From Ruminiclostridium sp. (GTDB lineage Bacteria; Bacillota; Clostridia; Oscillospirales; Ruminococcaceae): a DNA stretch of 33,447 nucleotides. Shown one piece after another: positions 24,335-33,447 of this stretch. A program made the translations under genes and the position numbers. Position 1 is the first letter of the stretch. Every line of letters begins with the position of its first letter. Under the pieces are notes generated by a model, which did not search any database, was not told the DNA's origin, and saw only the letters and a program-made list of their open reading frames with translations. The stretch lies in the NCBI GenBank assembly GCA_017635675.1, contig JAGBLA010000052.1:1-33447 (forward strand). Direction: 5' to 3'.

Positions 24335-26446
24335 ATGATAAACGGAAAAAAAGTGATTGCGGTATGTACATCAAGAATATCGGACAACCAGCTTCACAAC
24401 TTTCTCGAACAGCTCAACGAGTATCTCAGACCTCTTGACTGCTGCGTAATGATATTTGCTCTGAATACCGATCTGTACTGGATAGAGGAGCGAAAATCCC
24501 CGGAAAGCTATGTTTTTGACATAATCCCTTACGACAGGATAGAATGTCTTGTTTTAATGGACGAAAAGATCAAAAGCGACAAAGTTTCAAGAAGACTTAT
24601 CGAAAGAGCGTCGGAATATTCCTGCCCTGTGATAGTCATCGACGGAAAATATGAAGGGACTGTCAGCATCTCATTTGACTACGAAAAGGGATTTGAGCAG
24701 GTGGTGCGCCATGTTATCGAGGTGCATCATGTCAGAAAGCCTCACTTTATCGCAGGAGCCAGAAACAACAAATTCTCCGACGCGAGGATAGAAATATTCA
24801 GAAATGTCATCACGGAAAACGGCATAGCTTTCGATGACAGCATGGTAAGCTACGGTGAATTCTGGTCGCTTCCCGCCCGTGAAGCCGCTCAGAAACTTAT
24901 CGACAGCGGTAATATCCCCGAGGCTGTCATCTGTGCCAATGACGTTATGGCTATCAATGTCTGTGATGTGTTCATACAGGCAGGAATAAAGGTGCCGGAA
25001 CAGGTCATCGTCACCGGGTTCGACGGTATCGAGGAGGCTCTTATGTGCTCACCTCAGCTTTCTACCGCCGGCTGCGACAGCACAGACCTCGCAGAAGCCG
25101 CGGCTCAATGTATCGCCGCTATACTCGACGGTCAGACGCCCCACGACAGTTTCGTTATCCCGAGGATAGCACCCAACGCCTCCTGCGGCTGTGAATATGT
25201 TCCGACCGATTACAGCATAAAGGTGAAAGGTATCAACAACAAGTTTTACCGCTATCAGGACGATATCCGTATGCTTTACGACGTATCTACAAGCATTCAG
25301 ATGTCCGAATCCCCGGAGCAGGCTTCCGCCTCACTTAAACATTATCTTATGCACGATATGTGCTGCATCATGGACACGAAATGTTTCAACACCGGCAGGA
25401 ACTTCTTCAATACCGAGGAAATGGGTGAGAAACACTGTGTTCTGTACGACGCGTACCACGAAGATACGCCTTGTATAAAGCTCGCTCCCGGAGAGCTTGT
25501 ACCTGACATCGAACGGCGGCTTAACACCGGGTACCCCATTATCTTCAATGCCCTTGATTTCATGTCGAAACCGTTCGGGTATATCTGCTACTCTTACAGC
25601 GGCTATGACATCAACGAATATTCAAGGACATCGAGCATCACCAATACCGTGAGCATGGGATTCGGCGGATTTGTAACACTGAATTACCAGCGTTTCCTCA
25701 GAGAAAAGATAACCAAAGAGCTCAAAGTCGCCGCTGAAATGCAGAAGAACATGATGCCTTCGGACTTTGAGTTCCATGACAGATTTGAGATGAACGCGTC
25801 CATGATACCCGCAAAGAATGTCGGCGGAGATTTCTACGATTTCTTCAACATCGACCGTGACCACCTTGCCCTCGTCATGGCAGACGTATCGGGCAAGGGC
25901 GTTCCCGCGGCGCTTTTCATGGCAGTATCAAAGAATATACTTCATGACCGGGCACTGCTTTCCGGAACTCCCGCCGAGATACTGCGCGATGTGAACCGAC
26001 AGATCTGCGAAGACAACAAAATGGGACTGTTCATCACCGTGTGGCTTGGCATACTTGATCTCAATTCCGGTATCATAACCTATGCGAACGCAGGACATGA
26101 ATACCCCGCCATAAATGACGGGAGCGGGAAATTCTCGCTCGTGACAGGTGACAATATGCCTCCTGTGGGTACTATGGACGATCTGACATACGAGGATCAT
26201 ACTATAGATATAAGCGGCGGCGGTTATCTGTTCATTTACACCGACGGAGTCACAGATGTCAAAAACGCTGAGGGCGAGCATTTCGGCATCGACAGAATGT
26301 TAAAACTGCTCGACGGCACGGACGGCAAGTCCCCGAAGGATATCATAATCGGTATGAACCGCGGTATCGACAGCTTTGCCCAAGATACCGAGCGGTTTGA
26401 TGATACTACCATGATGTGCCTGTGGTACAAGGGCGCGGGTAATTGA
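24335..26446 (+). CDS. LacI-type ligand-binding domain fused to a SpoIIE-type serine phosphatase
   Basis: This 703-residue protein starts directly with a periplasmic-binding-protein-like fold of the LacI/GalR sensor type (about 5-285): VIAVCTSRI, AVICANDVMAINVCDVF, and VIVTGFDGIEEALMCSPQLSTA. There is no helix-turn-helix, signal peptide or membrane segment, so the ligand should be cytoplasmic. NASCGCEYV ends this domain. A region of about 300-455 may be GAF-like, followed by a helical linker. The C-terminal PP2C/SpoIIE phosphatase (about 460-700) has VGGDFYDFF, MADVSGKGVPAALF, NAGHEYPAI, YTDGVTD and FDDTTMM with the metal-binding aspartates. A sugar or similar ligand may thus switch a serine phosphatase acting on an anti-sigma antagonist-like target. 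The ATG is chosen because GGCGGTG lies 6 nt upstream. The target is unknown. Confidence 0.9.
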   Translation: MINGKKVIAVCTSRISDNQLHNFLEQLNEYLRPLDCCVMIFALNTDLYWIEERKSPESYVFDIIPYDRIECLVLMDEKIKSDKVSRRLIERASEYSCPVIVIDGKYEGTVSISFDYEKGFEQVVRHVIEVHHVRKPHFIAGARNNKFSDARIEIFRNVITENGIAFDDSMVSYGEFWSLPAREAAQKLIDSGNIPEAVICANDVMAINVCDVFIQAGIKVPEQVIVTGFDGIEEALMCSPQLSTAGCDSTDLAEAAAQCIAAILDGQTPHDSFVIPRIAPNASCGCEYVPTDYSIKVKGINNKFYRYQDDIRMLYDVSTSIQMSESPEQASASLKHYLMHDMCCIMDTKCFNTGRNFFNTEEMGEKHCVLYDAYHEDTPCIKLAPGELVPDIERRLNTGYPIIFNALDFMSKPFGYICYSYSGYDINEYSRTSSITNTVSMGFGGFVTLNYQRFLREKITKELKVAAEMQKNMMPSDFEFHDRFEMNASMIPAKNVGGDFYDFFNIDRDHLALVMADVSGKGVPAALFMAVSKNILHDRALLSGTPAEILRDVNRQICEDNKMGLFITVWLGILDLNSGIITYANAGHEYPAINDGSGKFSLVTGDNMPPVGTMDDLTYEDHTIDISGGGYLFIYTDGVTDVKNAEGEHFGIDRMLKLLDGTDGKSPKDIIIGMNRGIDSFAQDTERFDDTTMMCLWYKGAGN

Positions 26447-26461
26447 AAAAACAATAACGGT

Positions 26462-26497
26462 AAAAAAGACGCAGGACATTGAGCCTGCGTCTTATTC
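26462..26497. terminator. Bidirectional terminator between sensor-phosphatase and galE genes
   Basis: AAGACGCAGG (26466-26475) and CCTGCGTCTT (26484-26493) form a perfect 10-bp stem with an 8-nt loop. On the minus strand it ends in a run of six T after galE; on the plus strand a T-rich ATTCTTATT follows the stem. Confidence 0.93.
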
Positions 26498-26510
26498 TTA
26501 TTCGTTGAAG

Positions 26511-27527
26511 TCAGTCCTCAAAACCGTTGGGGTTCATGGACTGCCAGCGCCATGAGTCTTCGCACATTTCCTTTATGCCGTACTTCGCAGTCCAGCCGAG
26601 TTCTTTTTCGGCAAGCTCCGCGGAAGCGTAGCAGGTTGCGATATCACCTGCGCGGCGGGGCTTTATGGAATACGGCACCTTCTGCCCTGTTGCCTCTTCA
26701 AAAGCCTTGACGAGCTGAAGAACGCTCACGCCGTTTCCTGTGCCGAGATTGTATATCTTGAGCCCGCAGTTCTCCTTTATCTTGTCAAGTGCTTTAACGT
26801 GTCCGTCGGCAAGGTCAACTACATGAATGTAATCGCGCACTCCCGTGCCGTCCGGCGTATCATAGTCATTGCCGAACACGCCCAGCTCTTTGAGCTTGCC
26901 CACAGCCACCTGTGTGATATAAGGCATAAGGTTATTCGGTATGCCGTTGGGATTGTCACCGATAAGCCCCGACTTGTGCGCGCCGATAGGATTGAAATAG
27001 CGCAGAAGGATAACGTTCCACTCGGGGTCAGCCTTCTGTATATCGGTAAGTATCTGCTCCAGCATGGATTTCGTCCAGCCGTATGGGTTGGTGCAGGACT
27101 TCTTCGGACACTGCTCTGTTATCGGTATGAATTCGGGGTCTCCGTAAACTGTTGCGGAGGAAGAGAAGATGATGTTCTTCACATTGTGCTTTCTGAGCTC
27201 ATCGACCAGCACAAGCGTTCCCTGCAGATTGTTCTCGTAGTATTCCCACGGCTTTTTCACCGACTCGCCCACGGCTTTAAGACCGGCGAAATGTATGCAG
27301 GCATCTACCTTTTCGGTGTCGAGTATGCGTTTCATAGCCTCACGGTCAAGTGTATCCGCCTCATAGAACGTAACCTTTTTCCCTGTTATCTGCTCTACGC
27401 GCTCAATGCTTTTCCTCGAAGCGTTCACAAGGTTATCCACCACTACCGCTTCATATCCGTTCTCCAAAAGCGATACTACCGTATGTGAGCCGATGTAGCC
27501 CGCTCCGCCTGTTACCAGTATCCTCAT
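26511..27527 (-). CDS. galE: UDP-glucose 4-epimerase GalE
   Basis: This 338-residue NAD-dependent epimerase interconverts UDP-glucose and UDP-galactose in the Leloir pathway and supplies UDP-galactose for surface glycans. The Rossmann motif GGAGYIGSH is at residues 7-15. The catalytic residues are in SSSATVYGD and the YxxxK motif YGWTK. RYFNPIGAH and RDYIHVVDLADGHV are further GalE signatures. The length is normal. SD GGAGG lies 10 nt before the ATG, and a perfect promoter at 27590-27618 sits behind it. It follows the beta-galactosidase gene in the same direction, which fits lactose or galactoside use. Confidence 0.97.
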   Translation of the reverse strand: MRILVTGGAGYIGSHTVVSLLENGYEAVVVDNLVNASRKSIERVEQITGKKVTFYEADTLDREAMKRILDTEKVDACIHFAGLKAVGESVKKPWEYYENNLQGTLVLVDELRKHNVKNIIFSSSATVYGDPEFIPITEQCPKKSCTNPYGWTKSMLEQILTDIQKADPEWNVILLRYFNPIGAHKSGLIGDNPNGIPNNLMPYITQVAVGKLKELGVFGNDYDTPDGTGVRDYIHVVDLADGHVKALDKIKENCGLKIYNLGTGNGVSVLQLVKAFEEATGQKVPYSIKPRRAGDIATCYASAELAEKELGWTAKYGIKEMCEDSWRWQSMNPNGFED

Positions 27528-27551
27528 ATATATCCTGCCTCCTGTTCTGCC

Positions 27552-27567
27552 CGGCGCAGCCGCGCCG
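27552..27567 (-). promoter_or_regulatory. galE: Small GC-rich hairpin in the galE leader
   Basis: CGGCGC and GCGCCG form a perfect 6-bp stem with a 4-nt loop in the galE 5' leader, between the promoter and the SD. No T-run follows, so it is not an obvious terminator. Confidence 0.4.
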
Positions 27568-27589
27568 AAAGCATTTCCGTTATGCTGCT

Positions 27590-27618
27590 ATTATACCATA
27601 TTTAACAACGGCTGTCAA
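27590..27618 (-). promoter_or_regulatory. galE: Consensus sigma-A promoter of galE
   Basis: On the minus strand TTGACA (27613-27618) and TATAAT (27590-27595) are both perfect and 17 bp apart. The -35 box lies 8 bases beyond the stop of the beta-galactosidase gene. Confidence 0.92.
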
Positions 27619-27626
27619 CTCGGATA

Positions 27627-30650
<3,024 letters not shown>

Positions 30651-30668
30651 TCAGCAGTCCAGTATATC

Positions 30669-30701
30669 TAAAAAAACAGAGGTCACATAGCGTGACCTCC
30701 G
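30669..30701 (-). terminator. Rho-independent terminator after the HU gene
   Basis: On the minus strand GAGGTCAC/GTGACCTC forms an 8-bp stem (30679-30686 with 30692-30699, 5-nt loop) followed by a run of T (30671-30676). It lies 20 nt past the HU stop codon and 40 nt before the lacZ start. Confidence 0.92.
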
Positions 30702-30720
30702 TTGTGCCGGTCTTAAAACC

Positions 30721-30996
30721 TTACTTTGCAACAGCGTCCTTAAGAGCCTTACCTGCCTTGAATGCGGGAACCTTAGTAGCGCTGATCTTTATCTTCTTCT
30801 TTGTCTGGGGGTTGATACCTGTTCTTGCTGCACGCTCACGTGTCTCAAAAGTACCGAAACCTACAAGCTGGATCTTGCCGCCCTTTGCAAGCTCATCAGT
30901 GATGATAGATGTAATAGCGTCAAGTGCAAGACCGGAATCCTTCTTAGTGAGTTCTGTCTTCTCTGCGATAGCAGAAATAAGCTCTGTCTTTGTCAT
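30721..30996 (-). CDS. hup: HU-family DNA-binding protein
   Basis: This 91-residue histone-like protein bends and compacts DNA as a dimer. It begins [20 protein letters not shown], with the arm motif [23 protein letters not shown] and C-terminal [14 protein letters not shown], all HU signatures. A longer in-frame reading to 31071 is rejected because it would begin at or upstream of the expected transcription start; the ATG at 30996 has GGGAG 9 nt upstream and gives the normal HU length. A consensus promoter and a strong terminator make it a single-gene unit, as expected for an abundant protein. Confidence 0.97.
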   Translation of the reverse strand: MTKTELISAIAEKTELTKKDSGLALDAITSIITDELAKGGKIQLVGFGTFETRERAARTGINPQTKKKIKISATKVPAFKAGKALKDAVAK

Positions 30997-31027
30997 GGAT
31001 AAATACTCCCTTTTGTTGTTTTTTCTT

Positions 31028-31049
31028 TTCCGCGGAACATCTCCCGGGA
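31028..31049. promoter_or_regulatory. Two short palindromes in the HU leader
   Basis: TTCCGCGGAA (31028-31037) and TCCCGGGA (31042-31049) are perfect palindromes inside the first part of the HU leader. They could be a protein site or form a small RNA hairpin; function is unknown. Confidence 0.3.
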
Positions 31050-31059
31050 AATTACAAAT

Positions 31060-31088
31060 ATTATAGCGCATTTATAACTGTTTGTCAA
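31060..31088 (-). promoter_or_regulatory. hup: Consensus sigma-A promoter of the HU gene
   Basis: On the minus strand TTGACA (31083-31088) and TATAAT (31060-31065) are both perfect with a 17-bp spacer, giving a leader of about 55 nt. Confidence 0.93.
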
Positions 31089-31230
31089 CATTTTTCTTCA
31101 AAAAATCGAAAAATATGATAAAACAGACATTTTTTACGTTTGAAAGGCTTATTATCCTGTAACAAACGCAGAAATTTCTATTATAAACAAACGACAGGAA
31201 ACCGACAGCGCACTGTGTCGTTTATCTATA

Positions 31231-31365
31231 GGGTACCTCTAAAAACCGCTTTGAATAGAGAAAATGAGATGATTGCGCCAAATGCAAGGAAAGGCTCTGG
31301 GAGACTTGACGAAGCAGTTGGTGCAAGCAGTTCTTTTTCTCTCAAATGGGTTTTTAGAGGTTCCC
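31231..31365. repeat. MITE-like inverted-repeat element, copy 2 (short form)
   Basis: This 135-bp element has imperfect terminal inverted repeats of about 33-35 bp. Both ends, read inward, run GGG, one variable base, ACCTCTAAAAACC, two variable bases, TTTGA, then AGAGAAAA-like. TATA flanks both sides (31227-31230 and 31366-31369), either a 4-bp target duplication or an extension of the repeats. Its arms match positions 1-60 and 169-214, in the same orientation. It lacks the hairpin core of copy 1, as if internally deleted. No protein is encoded; a short frame reading SSFSLKW on the plus strand is a by-product of the arm sequence. The 354-nt gap between the HU and CDF promoters otherwise holds only AT-rich DNA. 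Confidence 0.85.
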
Positions 31366-31369
31366 TATA

Positions 31370-31398
31370 TTGACTTATTACGGATCTTGTTGTATAAT
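31370..31398 (+). promoter_or_regulatory. Sigma-A promoter of the CDF transporter gene
   Basis: TTGACT (31370-31375) and a perfect TATAAT (31393-31398) are 17 bp apart. The -35 box starts four bases after the end of the repeat element, right after its TATA flank. Confidence 0.88.
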
Positions 31399-31442
31399 AA
31401 TGTATAACTGAAAGATCTGATACCCGGAGGAACTTACTAAAA

Positions 31443-32591
31443 ATGAACGAACAGACAAATGATATCTCCACAGCCTCGTCCGACCGCGAAAAGATAATCG
31501 TAAGAACAAGTGTCATCGGCATAGCGGCAAATGTGCTGCTTGCGGGGTTCAAGGCTTTTGTGGGATTTATTTCCAGTTCGATAGCCGTTATTCTCGACGC
31601 GGTCAACAATCTGTCGGACGCATTCTCGTCGATAGTCACCATAATAGGCGCAAAGCTCGGTGCAAAACCGCCGGACAAAAAACACCCCATGGGCTACGGG
31701 AGAATAGAATACTTAAGCTCGATGATCGTTGCGGCTATCGTGCTTTACGCAGGTCTTACATCTCTGGTGGAGTCGGTGAAGAAGATATTTGAACTCGAAA
31801 CGCCCGATTACAGTATCATATCCCTCGTCATAATCGCTGTTGCGATAGCTGTGAAGCTTATACTCGGCGCATACGTCAAAAAACAGGGCAGAAAGGTCAA
31901 CTCGGGGGCGCTCATAGCATCCGGTTCGGACGCTTCATTTGACGCCATACTTTCTTCCTCCGTGCTTATTTCGGCTATAATATTCTTGATCTGGGGCATT
32001 TCTCTCGAAGCATACGTAGGTGTCATCATTTCGGGATTTATAATCAAAGCCGGTATCGAAATGATGGTCGATACGGTCAACGAGATAATCGGAAAACGCG
32101 GTGACGCCGAAGCCGCAAAAAACCTTAAGCATATAGTCTGCGAGGAAGAAGAAGTGCGGGGAGTTTACGATGTCACATTCTTCAACTACGGTCCCGACAG
32201 GGATTACGCTTCCCTCCATATCGAGCTTCCCGATACCCTGACAGTGGATAAGGTGGATCAGATCACCCGCCGCATACAGCTCAGCGTTTTCCGGAAAACA
32301 GGAATAATCCTTACAGGAATAGGCGTTTATTCCTACAACACGACCGACGATGAAGCAGCGAAGATACGCGATACCATACGCGGCAAGGTGCTTTCCCACG
32401 ACTGGGCTTTACAGATGCACGGCTTTTACGCAGATACGGAGAAAAAGACTATCCGTTTCGATACTGTCGTGAGCTTCGACGTTGACAGAAAAGAAGCGCT
32501 CACGACACTCTACGAGGAGGTCGGAGCGCTGTATCCGGACTATACTCTTCAGATCGTTCCCGATGTGGATATGACCGATCTGCATGAATGA
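31443..32591 (+). CDS. Cation diffusion facilitator, manganese-type metal site
   Basis: This 382-residue membrane antiporter should export divalent metal ions. The membrane domain spans about 20-215, with about six segments, HPMGYGRIEYLSS (81-93) between segments 2 and 3, and a cytoplasmic C-terminal domain. The metal site reads N55xxxD59 in the second segment (AVNNLSDAFSS) and D163xxxD167 in the fifth (GSDASFDAILSS). Zinc exporters normally have a His in the latter, while Asn/Asp-only sites occur in manganese exporters, so Mn(II) (or Fe(II)) is favoured. The C-terminal part is longer than usual, about 165 residues, holding two similar alpha/beta halves (about 235-300 and 325-375). GGAGG lies 12 nt before the ATG. 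The repeat element abuts its promoter. Confidence 0.93.
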   Translation: MNEQTNDISTASSDREKIIVRTSVIGIAANVLLAGFKAFVGFISSSIAVILDAVNNLSDAFSSIVTIIGAKLGAKPPDKKHPMGYGRIEYLSSMIVAAIVLYAGLTSLVESVKKIFELETPDYSIISLVIIAVAIAVKLILGAYVKKQGRKVNSGALIASGSDASFDAILSSSVLISAIIFLIWGISLEAYVGVIISGFIIKAGIEMMVDTVNEIIGKRGDAEAAKNLKHIVCEEEEVRGVYDVTFFNYGPDRDYASLHIELPDTLTVDKVDQITRRIQLSVFRKTGIILTGIGVYSYNTTDDEAAKIRDTIRGKVLSHDWALQMHGFYADTEKKTIRFDTVVSFDVDRKEALTTLYEEVGALYPDYTLQIVPDVDMTDLHE

Positions 32592-32596
32592 CGCTT

Positions 32597-33447
32597 TTAT
32601 TTTGCGGTGTACCATTCTTTAAGGACCGTTTCCGCTTCCTTGCCGTAGATCGTGAAATCGCGGTTCTCCCCCGCCCTTTCATACGGCGGCAGTACCGCTT
32701 TCCAATCCCACCAGAAGAAACCTCTGAAATACGGCTCATTCCACATGGTCTCCATAGCGCTGCGGTAGAAATCCGCCTGCTCGCGCTCATCGGCAGGAAC
32801 ATCAGGGCGGTCTTTGAAATCCCACGGGTACATTGTACAGCCACGCTCATTGCGCACACCTATCTCAGCGAACATTACAGGTCTCCCGTAGTGTTCGCTG
32901 CATTTTTTTACCCTCTCACGGTGCTCTGACCATTTGCGGCGCATCATGTCAAGTGAACGGTCTTCCTTCTCCGAAACGGGATAGTAAGCCGAAATGCCGA
33001 TAATATCAACATCTCCGAGCCACGGGAACCGAAACTCATCGCCGTGGTTTATATTATGCATCACGGTGCCGCTGTACACCTGCCTTACGTCGGAGATAAG
33101 CCTGCGGCAGTATTCAGTCTGTGAATCCATGCCCGCCATTTCACAGCCCGTACACAGCATTTCGCAGCCCTCTTCCTCAGCAAGCTTTGCGTAATAAAGC
33201 ATGAACCTTGTGTATGAAGCGAACCACGACCTCCAGTATTCGCGGTTCTCCGTCGGAAAGTTTATGCGCGCTCTCCATGAGCCGTCAAGACAGTCCACCA
33301 TAGGTTTCAGGCATACTTTAAGTCCGAGAGATCTGGCTTTGCGTACCGCGAAACGAACCTCTTCGTCAGTCTGCGTTCTTCCGAAAAGCGAGAAAACATT
33401 CAGAGAATAAAAAGCCTCCTGAAAGCAGTTCACGGGTATGCATATCC
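32597..33447 (-). CDS. Partial GH113-like TIM-barrel glycosidase (5' end outside window)
   Basis: The reading frame stays open to the window edge, so the N-terminal part is missing; 283 residues are visible. They show a TIM-barrel pattern like glycoside hydrolase family 113 (endo-beta-mannanases and relatives): VCLKPMVDCLDGSWRA, EMLCTGCEMAGMD with a likely acid/base Glu, GISAYYP, MFAEIGVRNERG with a likely nucleophile Glu, and FRGFFWWDWKAVLPP near the end. The gene converges with the CDF gene, with only 5 nt between stops, and no terminator is obvious. A signal peptide cannot be judged. Substrate (mannan or another beta-glycan) is inferred only from family resemblance. Confidence 0.75.
   Translation of the reverse strand, partial: ICIPVNCFQEAFYSLNVFSLFGRTQTDEEVRFAVRKARSLGLKVCLKPMVDCLDGSWRARINFPTENREYWRSWFASYTRFMLYYAKLAEEEGCEMLCTGCEMAGMDSQTEYCRRLISDVRQVYSGTVMHNINHGDEFRFPWLGDVDIIGISAYYPVSEKEDRSLDMMRRKWSEHRERVKKCSEHYGRPVMFAEIGVRNERGCTMYPWDFKDRPDVPADEREQADFYRSAMETMWNEPYFRGFFWWDWKAVLPPYERAGENRDFTIYGKEAETVLKEWYTAK

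Noticed and set aside
24335-24500. LacI-type transcription repressor
   Set aside because: There is no helix-turn-helix before the ligand-binding fold; the protein begins with the first beta strand of that fold.
30997-31071. N-terminal extension of HU
   Set aside because: It would start upstream of the expected transcript start; the ATG at 30996 has a good ribosome site and gives normal HU length.

Overview
The window looks like chromosomal DNA of a Ruminococcus-like member of the Clostridia (Oscillospiraceae). The evidence is a split transketolase, Gram-positive division genes (sepF, ylmH, divIVA), a miaB-ylbF-mutS-mutL-miaA-hfq cluster, GGAGG ribosome sites 6-12 nt before starts, and near-consensus sigma-A promoters with 17-bp spacers. 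Genus assignment is inference. I see no rRNA, tRNA, CRISPR array, phage or transposase genes.

Region 1 (1-3750): a dispersed inverted-repeat element, cut by the window start, lies behind a large minus-strand hybrid sensor kinase (dCache sensor, two tandem PAS-like modules, HisKA/HATPase, receiver, HPt) that has its own promoter.

Region 2 (3754-21052): eighteen minus-strand genes in one direction with very short gaps or overlaps. In transcription order they are miaB, ylbF, mutS, a Cys-rich DUF3795 gene, mutL, miaA, hfq, an HlyD-like adaptor, yggS, sepF, ylmH, divIVA, lspA, an RluD-type pseudouridine synthase, a HAD phosphatase, a PPOX-fold flavoprotein, and the two transketolase subunits. A strong promoter precedes miaB and a strong terminator follows the transketolase. 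The block joins tRNA modification, mismatch repair, small-RNA chaperoning, division-site placement, lipoprotein processing and central carbon metabolism.

Region 3 (21058-26497): a CapA-like lipoprotein is transcribed divergently from a REC-HD-GYP-HPt response regulator. Next comes a soluble protein that joins a LacI-type ligand-binding domain, without a DNA-binding domain, to a SpoIIE-type serine phosphatase. This fusion is the most unusual protein here. A bidirectional terminator closes the region.

Region 4 (26511-33447): galE and a GH2 beta-galactosidase are collinear (lactose/galactoside use), followed upstream by the HU gene, a second copy of the inverted-repeat element, a CDF metal transporter with a manganese-type site, and a partial GH113-like glycosidase running off the end. 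Sugar enzymes next to a sugar-receptor-like phosphatase fit a fibre- or glycan-degrading gut bacterium, though no direct regulatory link can be seen.
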